Positions 40,711 to 50,657 of a DNA stretch of 64,000 bases are shown piece after piece. The notes below the pieces were generated by a model that was given only the letters and a program-made list of their open reading frames with translations, was not told the origin of the DNA and did not search any database. Numbering within the stretch: the first letter of the stretch is position 1; every line of letters starts with the position of its first letter. Origin of the DNA: VAZQ01 sp035293945 (GTDB lineage: Bacteria; Pseudomonadota; Alphaproteobacteria; Rhizobiales; Xanthobacteraceae); contig DATGLV010000043.1 in assembly GCA_035293945.1 (NCBI GenBank), positions 110,750-174,749 on the forward strand. Direction: 5' to 3'. The position numbers were made by a program, and so were the translations under genes.

Positions 40711-43113
40711 CTACGCCCAGCTCAGGTCATGCTTGCCGAACGGAAGCGACCTGATCCGCTTGCCGGTGATCTTGAAGATCGCCTGCGCCATGGCGGGGGC
40801 AATCTGCGAGATCGCTTCATCGCCGACCCCCATGATCCATTTATTGTCGGTCTTGAGGAACTTGATGCTGATCTCAGGGGGATAATCAGCCATGCGGGCG
40901 ACCCGATAGACGTCGAAATTGCCCTGCTCGGTGCGGCCGTCCTTGATGGTGATCTCCTGCCACAGCGCGTCGCTCAGCGCCCAGGCGACCTGACCCTCGA
41001 TCTGCTTGCGCACCGCGAGCGGATTGACGAACGAGAAACCTTGGTCGAACACCACATCGACCCGCTCGAGCCGCACCTGTCCGGCCTTGGTCATCGACAC
41101 CGTGACCACGTGGGCGCAGATGGATACGGCAGCCTTGCCGGTGTGGCGGTGGTCGTCGATGCTGATTCCGCGTGCCCAGCCTTCGGGCAGCGGCTTGCCC
41201 CAATCCGACATCTCCGCCACCAGGTCGAGCGCCTTGAGCCAGTCCTCGCGGTTCTCAAACTTCTCATTCCGCGCGATCAGCTCGCGCCGGTATGCGTAAG
41301 GGTCCTTGCCGGCCGCATGCGCGAGCTCATCGATGAAGCTCTCGAGATAGAAGACGTTGGCGGCGCTGCCGCTCGAACGGCGGAAGCCGATCGGCACATG
41401 GCTGTTTTGCACGTGCACATCGAAGAAGTAGGCCGGAACGTAGTAGGGCAGTTCATCGAGACCACGCACCGTTCCTTCCGCCGCCAGATTGTTGTAGGTT
41501 CCGGTAGGCTTCATGTTGCGATCGTACTGGTCGGCGATATTGCGCAGCTTCATGGCGATCGGCCATCCATCGGCGTCCAGCGCCGCCTCGAACTGGGCAA
41601 TTCCCATTGGCCGATACTTCTCGCCGAGCCGCATGTCCTCTTCGCGCGTCCAGAGGACTTTGACGGGCCTTCCGTCCAAGGTCTTGGCGATGGCCACGGC
41701 CTGGCGAATCTGCTCGGAGCCGCCGCCGCCTCCGTATCCGCCGCCCAGGAAGGTGGTGTGCACGAACACCTTTTCCGGGCTGATGCCGGCCTCATCGGCG
41801 GCGCGCAACAGCCCGAACTGGGGCGACTGGTCGCCGGTCCAGATATCCACCCGGTCCGCGGTCACCATGGCGGTGGCGTTGCCGGGCTCCATGCGGGCAT
41901 GAGCCAGCAGCGGGGTCGTATAGGTCGCCTCGACCACCTTCGCGGCCCGCGCCTTGGCGTCTGCGTAGTTGCCTTCTTCAATGATGATCGTGCCTTGCCG
42001 CTTCATGGTCTCGAAGTCGGCCGCAAACAGCTCCGCGCTGGTCTTTCCGGCGTTGGGTCCCAAATCCCATTCGATCGGCATGGCTTCGAGCGCGGTCTTC
42101 GCGCGCCACCAGGTATCGGCGACGACCGCGACGGCGGCATATCTGTATTCCCTGCCGCTCGTGCCGTAATCGGCGTCCTCGCGCGGGCCCTTGCCTTCGA
42201 TCGCCACCGCCGAATGGACGCCGGGACGATTCTTGATCGCGCCGAAGTCGTAGCTCTTGAGCTTGCCGCCGAACACCGGGCAGGCCGAGACCGCCGCATA
42301 GAGCATGCCGGGCAGGTTGACATCGATGCCATAGACGGCCTTGCCGGTGACCTTGAGCGGCACGTCCCTGTTCTTCTGCTCTGTTCCAATCAGGGTGAAC
42401 TGGTCCGGTCCCTTGATCTTGATCTTTGACGGATCGGGCAGCTTGAGCTGCGCGGCCTTGGCGGCGACCGCGCCGTATGTGGTATGCCGCCCGCTCGCCG
42501 CGTGGGTGATGACGCTGTTCTTGGCGGTCAATTCCCCGACCGGCACGTTCCACATTTCCGCGGCAGCGAGCTTGAGGCGCTCGCGTGCCTCCGCACCCGC
42601 CATCTGCAGGTAGTACCGGCTTTCACGCACCGATCCGTTCGAGTTGGTATCGAAGCGGCGGTACACGCCGGGGAAATTTTTCGGATTGGCGGGCTCGCCG
42701 GCGCCGTCGCGAATGCGCGGATCGCTCCCGCCCGGGACCTTCATGGTCCATGCGGGCGCCTTCTCGACCACGCTGCGTTGCGGCGAGGCGTATTCGGCCT
42801 TGACCTTGCTCCAGTCGCACTGCAGCTCCTCGGCCACCATCATCGGACAGGAGGTGAAGACGCCGGTGCCCTGCTCGGTCTGCGCCACGCGGATTGTCAC
42901 CGTGTCGTCGGGCGCGATCGTGAGCCACGCATTGATCTCGGGCACCATGGCGTCGCGGTACCAGGGCTGGCCTTGGATAGCGTCGACCGCCGCAGCCTCG
43001 GCGCTTTCCGGCAGGTGGAACCCGAGCACGAATGCGCCGCCCACCGCCGCCGCGGAGGCGAGGAAGTCGCGTCGGTTGATGTCGGACTTTTGGGTCGAAG
43101 CCTTGCTGGTCAT
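40711..43113 (-). CDS. IorB-like molybdopterin-binding oxidoreductase subunit (xanthine dehydrogenase family), copy 1
   Basis: 800 residues, exported by Tat (NRRDFLASAAAVGGAFVLGF). It belongs to the isoquinoline 1-oxidoreductase beta/aldehyde oxidase group, which hydroxylates N-heterocycles or oxidises aldehydes with a Mo-cytosine dinucleotide cofactor. Cofactor loop FLGGGYGGGGGSEQIRQAV. The C-terminal active-site segment is IMGVGDEAISQIAPAMAQAI, with Asp where the catalytic Glu (GxGEP) is expected. The copy at 58935 keeps GIGEPG and the usual GGGFGRR. It is 15 bases downstream of its iron-sulphur partner and ends the exported-protein module. Confidence 0.88.
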   Translation of the reverse strand: MTSKASTQKSDINRRDFLASAAAVGGAFVLGFHLPESAEAAAVDAIQGQPWYRDAMVPEINAWLTIAPDDTVTIRVAQTEQGTGVFTSCPMMVAEELQCDWSKVKAEYASPQRSVVEKAPAWTMKVPGGSDPRIRDGAGEPANPKNFPGVYRRFDTNSNGSVRESRYYLQMAGAEARERLKLAAAEMWNVPVGELTAKNSVITHAASGRHTTYGAVAAKAAQLKLPDPSKIKIKGPDQFTLIGTEQKNRDVPLKVTGKAVYGIDVNLPGMLYAAVSACPVFGGKLKSYDFGAIKNRPGVHSAVAIEGKGPREDADYGTSGREYRYAAVAVVADTWWRAKTALEAMPIEWDLGPNAGKTSAELFAADFETMKRQGTIIIEEGNYADAKARAAKVVEATYTTPLLAHARMEPGNATAMVTADRVDIWTGDQSPQFGLLRAADEAGISPEKVFVHTTFLGGGYGGGGGSEQIRQAVAIAKTLDGRPVKVLWTREEDMRLGEKYRPMGIAQFEAALDADGWPIAMKLRNIADQYDRNMKPTGTYNNLAAEGTVRGLDELPYYVPAYFFDVHVQNSHVPIGFRRSSGSAANVFYLESFIDELAHAAGKDPYAYRRELIARNEKFENREDWLKALDLVAEMSDWGKPLPEGWARGISIDDHRHTGKAAVSICAHVVTVSMTKAGQVRLERVDVVFDQGFSFVNPLAVRKQIEGQVAWALSDALWQEITIKDGRTEQGNFDVYRVARMADYPPEISIKFLKTDNKWIMGVGDEAISQIAPAMAQAIFKITGKRIRSLPFGKHDLSWA

Positions 43114-43128
43114 GGCGGCTCTCCCCTA

Positions 43129-43584
<456 letters not shown>

Positions 43585-43630
43585 GCCGCTTCCTCCTGGG
43601 CTGAGCTCCACTAGCTTTGGCGTATGTCTA

Positions 43631-44551
43631 TCAGAAATCGGGTGACTTGGCCTGCGGGATCGGGACAGCATCCGCGCTCGGAAAGAACGAGCTTGGATTG
43701 TCGGCGCAGACCATTTCCTGGAGCGGGCCTTCCGGTGCGCTCGCCAGCTGCGCGAGGCGCTCGATCGGCATCTGTCGCACCGCCGCCTCGTATTGCCGGT
43801 AGTGCTGGATCGCGTCCCACGGCATTGTGAAGGCGCCCGGATCCTCGACGTGGACGTTCGCTTCCAGCACCTTGCCGTCCTCGATGAGATGGAAACGTTC
43901 GATGACGTGAAGCTGCGTGGTGTGCGGCGTGCCGAATCCGTCTATCCACGTCCTGTCGTCCAATCCGATCGTATCCACCACCAACGCATCGCCTTCGTAG
44001 TGGCCGATGGATTCGCCAAACCAGGAGATCTTGACGTTCGGCGAATGCCTGTCGATCAGGTGGACGTGGCGGACCTCCTGTTTGCTGGACAAGATGATCA
44101 CCACCTCTTTCGGCCCCTGAATGAAATACATCGCCTGGGTCATGGGCCGCAGCAGGAATCCGGTGACGCCGGCCGGCCAGCAGCTCGCGTACGGGGGGCT
44201 GGCGGGCTTCCCGGAGAGAACGAGCTCGTTGCGCTTGCGCACCACTTCCCTGGCCCAGGGCTGAAGGATTGGAGCGCTGAGATCGGCGAGCTGAGCCGTC
44301 GGCTGTCTTCCGGTCACGCGGAATTCGTCATTGGTGACGTACGGATGCGCCGGGTCTTGCTGCACGGGACCGGCCCCGCTCGCCGGCGGGATGAAGACGC
44401 GGTTATACGCATACCAGCCAATATTGGCACTGGGCGCGAAGTCGGGCCACGCGGCAGCTTGCGCTAGCGCCGAATGGTTCGCGCTCTGAGCCAAGCAGAT
44501 CGCGGCAGCGAGAACGCCTGTCGTGAGAGTCGCTCTAGGTCTCTCCGTCAT
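43631..44551 (-). CDS. Secreted protein of the uncharacterised family (paralogue D)
   Basis: 306 residues, signal peptide to about 30 (AQSANHSALAQA). Shared family core: SIGHYEGDALVVDTIGLDD, FGTPHTTQLHVIERFHL, and Cys pair YASCWPAGV and MVCADNP. It lies between DUF6152 and the iorAB pair on one strand with gaps under 100 bases, so co-expression is likely. Start chosen for the GAGGAGGAGG ribosome site. Function unknown; the conserved aromatic and acidic surface suggests a binding protein or lyase. Confidence 0.75.
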   Translation of the reverse strand: MTERPRATLTTGVLAAAICLAQSANHSALAQAAAWPDFAPSANIGWYAYNRVFIPPASGAGPVQQDPAHPYVTNDEFRVTGRQPTAQLADLSAPILQPWAREVVRKRNELVLSGKPASPPYASCWPAGVTGFLLRPMTQAMYFIQGPKEVVIILSSKQEVRHVHLIDRHSPNVKISWFGESIGHYEGDALVVDTIGLDDRTWIDGFGTPHTTQLHVIERFHLIEDGKVLEANVHVEDPGAFTMPWDAIQHYRQYEAAVRQMPIERLAQLASAPEGPLQEMVCADNPSSFFPSADAVPIPQAKSPDF

Positions 44552-44647
44552 CGCCTCCTCCTCTGCGAGACAACCACTCTTCGTCGCAACACATCGCCGC
44601 AACACACATCGTCGCAACCTCTGGGCGGCAAGAAAGCCGTCTCCAAA

Positions 44648-45055
44648 TTATGGACCGGCGCCCGCATTGGGGCCGACTGGCGCGTTGACATTGCCCATCA
44701 AGGTTCCGTCCGGGAGGGTGATGGCCATGAATTGCCCGCCGTTGCTGCCATCGTTCATGGGATGGATCACGGTCTTGACTTGCATGCCGGGCTTGAGGGT
44801 CTTCGGGGTCCAGCCCTGGCGCGCCAACCCGATGGGTCCACCCATCTCGATCGCCCATTGCTCCAGCTGGCCGTCGCTATTGGGCACCATCATCACGATC
44901 CAGCTATGCGGATTGGTCCACTGGAATTCCTTGATGACGCCTTCCACGGTCTTGGTTGCGCCCGCATTGAACATTGCGAATGAATGATGGGCGACAACAG
45001 GAACCGCCGAGATGATAACCGCGATTCCCGCCACTCCAAGTGTACCGAGGTTCAT
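44648..45055 (-). CDS. DUF6152 family exported protein
   Basis: 135 residues. Signal peptide to about 23 (VIISAVPVVAHHSFAMF); the HHSFA motif right after the cleavage site is the family hallmark and could bind metal. Further blocks VEGVIKEFQWTNPHSWIVMM and GMQVKTVIHPMNDGSNGGQF fit a small beta barrel of OB type. ATG 45055 is preferred over 45067 because only it has a ribosome site (GGAG). DUF6152 genes often sit beside the uncharacterised family found on both sides here. Confidence 0.75.
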   Translation of the reverse strand: MNLGTLGVAGIAVIISAVPVVAHHSFAMFNAGATKTVEGVIKEFQWTNPHSWIVMMVPNSDGQLEQWAIEMGGPIGLARQGWTPKTLKPGMQVKTVIHPMNDGSNGGQFMAITLPDGTLMGNVNAPVGPNAGAGP

Positions 45056-45154
45056 CGGTATCTCCATTTGTGATGGCGATTTTTTTTACGATTTTTGGCG
45101 CTTCTTCTCGTCAAACAAAATTACCAGCGACTGACTGTTTCAGCGCCCGCCGCC

Positions 45155-45880
45155 TCAACGCCGGCGCACGCCGGCAACCGAGGACAGGTCGCGGTGCGCC
45201 TCGCCGCAGACGTAGTCTTCGAGCCATACGTCGTTACGCTGCTGGTAGACGAAGCGCGTCTGCCAGTCGCGGCTGTAGTACATCGGATCGTGAACGGTGA
45301 TGACGTCCTCGAGTTGGGTTGGGCCGATCCGACGGATGCGCTCCACGGTGCGCATCTCGTCGGTGTGCGGCGCGCCGGTGGCATCCACGAAGGTCTTTTC
45401 GTTAAAGCCGGCGGTCTCGACGACCAGCGTATCGCCCTCGAAGTGGCCGACCGAATGCCCATTGTAGTACGGCAAGGTGGTCAGCTCCTTCTCGCTGGGC
45501 ATCGGCTGGTCCAGCGCGATCACGCGGATCTGATGGTTCAGCTCATGGACCATGGTGATCTGCCCGGGAGGTGCCTGAAAGATCTCGAATGGATAGGGCG
45601 TGGCGAGCACGCGCGGCAGCCCGTCCGGGACGCAATATCGGCGCGCGACATCGCTTATGGAGCCGTCCTTGAGCCCGGCGACGTTCTTCTCATAGGCTTC
45701 TTTGCCGGCGGCGGTGAGTGGCAGGTCGCCGCCACCGAGGACGGCAATCTTGGCCTGATATTCGGTGGCCCAGTAGGTTCCGGAGATATCCGGGCTCTCG
45801 CCGTAGGTTGCGCCAACCAGTGCCGTCAGCGCGGCCGCACCGCCCAAGCCGGCACGAAGGAGCATTCTGATGCTTTCCAC
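45155..45880 (-). CDS. Secreted protein of the uncharacterised family (paralogue C)
   Basis: 241 residues, start GTG 45880 with a strong GGGAGGGA site. Signal peptide to about 26 (AALTALVGATYG). Core motifs NGHSVGHFEGDTLVVETAGF, TGAPHTDEMRTVERIRRI, with Cys in RRYCVPDGLP and EDYVCGEAH. It is the closest relative of paralogue D within the window. It follows the racemase-like gene after 58 bases. Function unknown. Confidence 0.75.
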   Translation of the reverse strand: MESIRMLLRAGLGGAAALTALVGATYGESPDISGTYWATEYQAKIAVLGGGDLPLTAAGKEAYEKNVAGLKDGSISDVARRYCVPDGLPRVLATPYPFEIFQAPPGQITMVHELNHQIRVIALDQPMPSEKELTTLPYYNGHSVGHFEGDTLVVETAGFNEKTFVDATGAPHTDEMRTVERIRRIGPTQLEDVITVHDPMYYSRDWQTRFVYQQRNDVWLEDYVCGEAHRDLSSVAGVRRR

Positions 45881-45938
45881 GCGTCCCTCCCTCACTTGGT
45901 GATTTTTATGCGGCGACGCCTCCGGATCAGCGCGCGTC

Positions 45939-46778
45939 TCAAGCCGGCAGCGTTTCCAAGAGCTGGCCGTAGCCCTTGATCGGTTCGTGCACATGCAGGC
46001 GCTTTTGGATTTCCCAGATGCGCGCGGCAATCGGTTGCACGACCGGCACGCCCAGCTCGCGTTCCAGCGGTGCAACCAACGGCAGGGCCTCGAGCGCCGA
46101 GCCCAAAATGTAAATGGCATCCGCGCCCGGATGCTCGGCAAAGGCCATCTTGATAAAGGCGGCGATTGTCGCCGGCGGCACCTCGGGGAGGGATTTGAAT
46201 TCGAGGCCCATCCCCAACATGGCGACGACGCCGAACCCACTGTCCTCGAAATATTTTGCGTAGACCTTTTCCATCTCGGGCCCGCCCGAGCCGGAGGTAA
46301 TGCCGAGGATTTTCTTCACCTTGAGCGCCCTGAACGCGTTCACCTGGTTCTGCGAGGAGGTGAACATGTCGGTGTTGTATTTGCTCTTCCATCCGTCGAC
46401 CATCTCGGCCTCGCGCGCCGGGCCCAACAGCATGAACGGCGGCGCGCCTTCGATCGAGATGACGTTGCACTTCTGTGAGGCCAGGTAGGCGATGTGCTTC
46501 TCGTAGGTGTCGTAGGCGCTGCCGTATTCCTCGCGCGAGCCTCGCGTCAGATTGAGGTATACGGGAATGACGCCGATTCCTTCCGGCAAAAGCCTGATCA
46601 TGTCGACGAGCGAGGAATCAGTCGCTCTCGGCTTGATGTCGCCGACGATGCCGCGGTAGTTCGCGGCCATCGCAGATCCGGCAAGCAGGTCCGGCAGGCC
46701 TGCGGTGGCCAGAAATCCCGCCCCGGCTGCGCACCGCAAGACCGAGCGGCGTGTAGGAATAGCGTGTGAATTCGACAT
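45939..46778 (-). CDS. Tat-exported Asp/Glu racemase/arylmalonate decarboxylase-like protein lacking both catalytic cysteines
   Basis: 279 residues. Tat signal PTRRSVLRCAAGAGFL. The body follows the maleate isomerase/arylmalonate decarboxylase fold (GVIPVYLNLTRG, KVKKILGITSG, LERELGVPVVQPIAARIW). At the first active-site turn (GCT in classical enzymes) it has GAPP at 111-114, and at the second (SCT) it has LGS with Gly226. It may therefore bind a dicarboxylate or acid without racemisation. The ribosome site GGAGGAG is strong. First gene of the exported module. Confidence 0.75.
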   Translation of the reverse strand: MSNSHAIPTRRSVLRCAAGAGFLATAGLPDLLAGSAMAANYRGIVGDIKPRATDSSLVDMIRLLPEGIGVIPVYLNLTRGSREEYGSAYDTYEKHIAYLASQKCNVISIEGAPPFMLLGPAREAEMVDGWKSKYNTDMFTSSQNQVNAFRALKVKKILGITSGSGGPEMEKVYAKYFEDSGFGVVAMLGMGLEFKSLPEVPPATIAAFIKMAFAEHPGADAIYILGSALEALPLVAPLERELGVPVVQPIAARIWEIQKRLHVHEPIKGYGQLLETLPA

Positions 46779-46893
46779 GGCGCTCCTCCGTTTTTGCCGG
46801 TGGCGCGAATTCAATCACAGGCACGCTGCGCCGGATTTGCTCAATGGTGGCTCTGAAATTGCTGACGCGAGCTCCTGCCTCTCCGCATTGGGC

Positions 46894-46941
46894 CATCGGA
46901 GGCTAGGGCCTCTTGCCCGACCCGGTCAAGGTCATCGCATT
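46894..46941 (-). repeat. 48-bp repeat, copy 1, encoding MTLTGSGKRP
   Basis: 45 of 48 bases match the copy at 52235-52282. On the minus strand 46903-46935 reads ATG through TAG as MTLTGSGKRP. The three differences from copy 2 leave the peptide unchanged: one Ser codon, one Arg codon and one base after the stop. Confidence 0.7.
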
Positions 46942-47114
46942 GAGATAGATCGCGTCGCTGAGCAGGAGCGAGCATCGATTGCCGATGGACGCCGGGTTGG
47001 ATACCGCGCGGCGGACGACTTCGACGTCCGCCACGTCGGGTGGCAAGAAGCATCGAAAGCGGCGCGGCCGATTCCCTTTGCGGGGGCACCGACGACATAA
47101 TGTTCTTGGGCCAT
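46903..47114 (-). pseudogene. Remnant coding region ending in MTLTGSGKRP
   Basis: The first part reads well in one frame (MAQEHYVVGAPAKGIGRAAF), the second in another (DVEVVRRAVSNPASIGNRCS, then LLLSDAIYLNAMTLTGSGKRP split across the stop). A single frameshift would join them into a protein of about 70 residues. The family is not recognised. Confidence 0.35.
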
Positions 47115-47128
47115 CTCAATCGGGTCGC

Positions 47129-48490
47129 CTAGGAGGCAGCACCTGCCGGCGAGGTGGCCGCCGGCTTATCGGGTCCAGCGAGGACGGCGCCGATCGGGAA
47201 TGTCACCGCCGCGACGGCCAGCATCGGCAGGCCGGCCAGGAGGAAAGTAGCTGTCGCCGTCCAATGTCCCGCCAGCGCATGTCCGCCCAGAATCGGGCCG
47301 AAGATGCCGCCGATGCGGCCTGCGCCGAGTGCCCAGCCCACGCCGGTCGCGCGCACCCGCGTAGGATAGAACATCGAGCTCAGTGCGTGCAGCCCGCCCT
47401 GCCCGGCGATCACGCCCGCCCCGACAAAGAACGTCACGACATAGATCCACGCCGATTGCAGGTCTATCATTCCGAGCGCCGACACTGCCGCAGCCGCCAC
47501 GATGCTTGTGAGGGGGATGACCCGTTGGGCTCCAAACAGATCTATCAGGCGTCCATACACCAGCATCGCGACGATGCCGCTGACGGAATAAAACGACGTT
47601 ATGCCGGCGGCATGCTCCATCGACAGGGCGCCGAAGGTTCGCAGGAACTGCGGCAGGAAGGCGCCCAAGAGGTTGATCACCAGAATGTTCATGAAATAGG
47701 CGACCCAGATCATCGCGGTGAACGCCGCCCGTCCGTTCCGGAACAAGGCCGTTACCGGCATGCCGGCGGCAGCAGGCTCGCGCAGCACGAAGCGCTCGCC
47801 GCCGACGAGCGCGAGCGAGGCGTCCATGCGCCGGAGCAGATCGGGGATACGTGGGTCGCTCCGATCGCGCAGGACCATGAAGCGAATCGATTCGGGCAGC
47901 GCGAATTGGAGAGCGGCGGCAAAACCTAATGCGGCGATGCCGCCGACCTGGAAAGCGCTCTGCCATCCATTTGCCTTCACCAGGAAGGCCGCGACCGCGC
48001 CCCCCATGGCCGCGCCTGCCGTGTAGCCGATGAACATCCAGTTCACCATGGTGGCTCGCAAGCGTCCCGGCGCGTACTCGACCGTGATCGCAATCGCGTT
48101 CGGGATCAGGCTGCCATAGAACAACCCAGCCAGGAAGCGCAGGGCAATCAGCTCGTTCACCGAGCGTGCCAGCGTGGTCGCCAGCGTCAGCAGACCGATC
48201 AGCGCCGCGGAGGCGATGAGCAGGCGGCGGCGGCCCCACCGGTCTGCCAGCGGACTGACAATCCAGGTTCCGATCGCAAGGCCCGCGCTTTGCACCACGA
48301 ACACCCAGGTGATGTCGGCCGGCGCGACCCCAAAGGCCTGCGCCACCGGCGCCAAAACGAAGCCCATGACGAAAACGTCATACCTGTCGATCATCATGAT
48401 GCCGGCGCATAACGTCATCACCAGGATTTGCACGCCGCCGATGCGCTGTTGGTTGATGAAATCGCCAACATCAAAATCGCGCCCGTGCAT
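47129..48490 (-). CDS. MFS transporter, aromatic acid:H+ symporter (AAHS)-like
   Basis: 453 residues, 12 membrane segments. Segment 1 has MIDRYDVFVMGFVLAP, and the loop 2-3 motif is PLADRWGRRRLLIAS, both typical of AAHS transporters such as PcaK and BenK. The start MHGRDFDV is preferred to one 10 codons upstream for its GGGAGG ribosome site. It follows the acyl-CoA synthetase gene after 43 bases, so it probably imports the hydroxycinnamate or a related acid used by the operon. Confidence 0.85.
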   Translation of the reverse strand: MHGRDFDVGDFINQQRIGGVQILVMTLCAGIMMIDRYDVFVMGFVLAPVAQAFGVAPADITWVFVVQSAGLAIGTWIVSPLADRWGRRRLLIASAALIGLLTLATTLARSVNELIALRFLAGLFYGSLIPNAIAITVEYAPGRLRATMVNWMFIGYTAGAAMGGAVAAFLVKANGWQSAFQVGGIAALGFAAALQFALPESIRFMVLRDRSDPRIPDLLRRMDASLALVGGERFVLREPAAAGMPVTALFRNGRAAFTAMIWVAYFMNILVINLLGAFLPQFLRTFGALSMEHAAGITSFYSVSGIVAMLVYGRLIDLFGAQRVIPLTSIVAAAAVSALGMIDLQSAWIYVVTFFVGAGVIAGQGGLHALSSMFYPTRVRATGVGWALGAGRIGGIFGPILGGHALAGHWTATATFLLAGLPMLAVAAVTFPIGAVLAGPDKPAATSPAGAAS

Positions 48491-48533
48491 CGTTGCCTCC
48501 CATTCGCTCGATTGCGACATGGAGCCTTGCCGG

Positions 48534-50657
48534 TCACCGCACGACCATCAGCGCGTCGACTGCAACGACTCCGTCCCGGTTCGGATAGACAATCAGCGGA
48601 TTGATATCGATCTCGGCTATCTCGGGATGCGCTCCGATCAATCCGTCGAGACGGCAGGCCGCCTCCGCCACGGCGTGCAGGTCGAGCGCCGGCGCGCCGC
48701 GCACGCCACGCAGTACGGCGGCGCCTTTGAGTCTTTGCATGGCGGCGATTATCGCATCGGGATCGAGGCCGGACGGCAGCAGGCGCACGTCGCGCAGCGC
48801 CTCGGCCCAGATGCCGCCGAGGCCGACGACCAGCACGAGTCCCCAATCCGGATCGCGCCGGGCGCCCAGCATGAGCTCCACGCCGTTCCGCACCATTGCC
48901 TCGACCACAATTCCGTCGAGCGCCACATCCGGCCGCGCCTTGGCGATGTCCGCGTGGAGCTGGTGCCACGCCCCGGCGAGCGCGGCTTGGTCGCGCAGTC
49001 CGAGCGCTACACCCCCGACGTCGCTCTTGTGGGCAAGCGCGGCGGCTTGTGCCTTGAGGACGACCGGATAACCGATACGTGTCGCGGCATCCCGCGCGGC
49101 TTGCAGGTCGGTCGTCAACAGGCCGCGTGGCACCGGGATGCCGGCTTGCACCAGCAGGCCTTTGGCGACGTGCTCTGGGACGATGCCGGGGGGCAGCCGC
49201 GCTGGCGTCGCCCTCGGCTCCGGGCGGGGAGGCTGTTGGGCCGGCGGCGTGCGGAGGCCGGCGAGTCGCGCCAGTGCGCGCAGCGCGCGCTCCGGAGAGC
49301 GAAAGAACGGCACGCCGAGGGCGCGCAGCTTGTCAATAATCTCGTCGGCAACTTTCGTGTCCTCGCCCAACATGGCGAACACCACCGGCTTGCGCGGGCC
49401 GAGGTCTTCCAAGGCAGCAATGATCGGCGCCATCTTGCGGGCGCTGTGCGTGGGGCTGCTCAGCACGACGGCCAGCACCAGGCAGCCGACGCGCGTGTCG
49501 CCCAGGAGCGGCGCCATCGCCTTGCGGTAGAGATCAGGATCGATCAGCGCCTGCGCTGTGAGATCGAGCGGATTGGTCGGGAGTATGAGATCAGGCGCGA
49601 GCGCGGCCAGCACCTCGCGTGTCGCCTCCGACGGCTCCGGCAGACCGAGATCGGAGCCCTCGCAGAAATCGAGCGCGAGCGCTTTGAAGGCTCCGGAATC
49701 CGATATGATGGCGGCGCCGCCGCGCGGTGGCGTGGGCCAGCGGACCAACAGCTCGCCGAGGTCAATCAATTCCTCTAGGCTGTCCACCACCGCGACGCCT
49801 TGGTGCGCGACCATCGCGCGCATGACCTCGTAGTCGCCGGCCAGGGCGCCAGTATGAGTCTTGGCGGAGACGCGCGCCGCGGCGCTGCGGCCCGGATGCA
49901 GCAGCGCGATCGGCTTGCCGGCCGCGCACGCGCGCCGCGCCAGCGCGAGAAAGTGCTGCGGTTGGCGGAACTGCTCGACCAGCATGAGCACGACATGCGT
50001 GGCAGGATCGTCGATCACGTAGTCGAGAAAGTCCTCCACCGTCTCGACCGCTTCATTCCCGGTCGAGACCGAAAACGACAGCGCGACGCCGCGCGCATGC
50101 AACGCCGCGCGCAGCACCGTTGCCATGGCGCCGCTCTGGGACAGGACCGCGACGCCGCGGCGGCCAGAGGGCTGCATCGGGGCACAAGCGCTGAAGGTCA
50201 GCGGAATCTCGTCGACGTAGTTGATATGGCCGAGACAGTTGGGACCGGCGACCGCCATACCGTGGGCGCGGGCGATGCGGGCGATTTCTTTCTGCACCGC
50301 GGCGCCGTGCGCCCCGGCTTCGGCAAAGCCGGCCGCATAGATAACGACTCCGCCGACGCCGTGCTCGGCGCAGCCTTTGACTGCGTCGAGAACGCCTGAG
50401 CGCGGGATCGCCAGCACCGCGCAGTCGGTTCCCTCTGGCAGCAAAGCGATGGAGCTCAGGCATGCCCGCCCGTCGATCTCCGAGCGGGCGGCATTAACCA
50501 GGTGGACGTCCCCGCGAAACCGAAAGCGCTCCAGATTGGCAAGGAGGCCGGCCCCGAGCGAGCCCGGCGAGGCCGAAGCCCCGACGACCGCAATCGAGCG
50601 CGGCCGCAGCATGCGCTCAATCGCGGAACGCCGCGAAGCGGAAACGCGATCACCCAT
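48534..50657 (-). CDS. ADP-forming acyl-CoA synthetase (acetate-CoA ligase family)
   Basis: 707 residues, alpha and beta parts fused. CoA-binding domain (about 10-105: IAVVGASASPGSLGAGLL), succinyl-CoA ligase-like domains (about 145-450, with AVLSQSGAMATV and the phosphohistidine block KTHTGALAGD), and an ATP-grasp domain (about 470-700: YPVVLKAQAAALAHKSDVGG, EIDINPLIVY). It makes acyl-CoA from acid, CoA and ATP with ADP release. The gene overlaps the hydratase/lyase by 8 bases, so it likely activates the hydroxycinnamic acid, a role usually filled by AMP-forming ligases. Confidence 0.88.
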   Translation of the reverse strand: MGDRVSASRRSAIERMLRPRSIAVVGASASPGSLGAGLLANLERFRFRGDVHLVNAARSEIDGRACLSSIALLPEGTDCAVLAIPRSGVLDAVKGCAEHGVGGVVIYAAGFAEAGAHGAAVQKEIARIARAHGMAVAGPNCLGHINYVDEIPLTFSACAPMQPSGRRGVAVLSQSGAMATVLRAALHARGVALSFSVSTGNEAVETVEDFLDYVIDDPATHVVLMLVEQFRQPQHFLALARRACAAGKPIALLHPGRSAAARVSAKTHTGALAGDYEVMRAMVAHQGVAVVDSLEELIDLGELLVRWPTPPRGGAAIISDSGAFKALALDFCEGSDLGLPEPSEATREVLAALAPDLILPTNPLDLTAQALIDPDLYRKAMAPLLGDTRVGCLVLAVVLSSPTHSARKMAPIIAALEDLGPRKPVVFAMLGEDTKVADEIIDKLRALGVPFFRSPERALRALARLAGLRTPPAQQPPRPEPRATPARLPPGIVPEHVAKGLLVQAGIPVPRGLLTTDLQAARDAATRIGYPVVLKAQAAALAHKSDVGGVALGLRDQAALAGAWHQLHADIAKARPDVALDGIVVEAMVRNGVELMLGARRDPDWGLVLVVGLGGIWAEALRDVRLLPSGLDPDAIIAAMQRLKGAAVLRGVRGAPALDLHAVAEAACRLDGLIGAHPEIAEIDINPLIVYPNRDGVVAVDALMVVR

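Larger units (their letters stand above)
46779..47128. other. Gap between racemase-like and MFS genes, holds remnant and 48-bp repeat
   Basis: 350 bases. They contain the repeat copy at 46894-46941 and a frame-interrupted coding remnant (46903-47114). The promoter for the exported module probably lies in the 46779-46900 part. Confidence 0.4.

Noticed and set aside
40570..42429. Large plus-strand frame opposite IorB copy 1
   Set aside because: Antisense to a well-conserved oxidoreductase.
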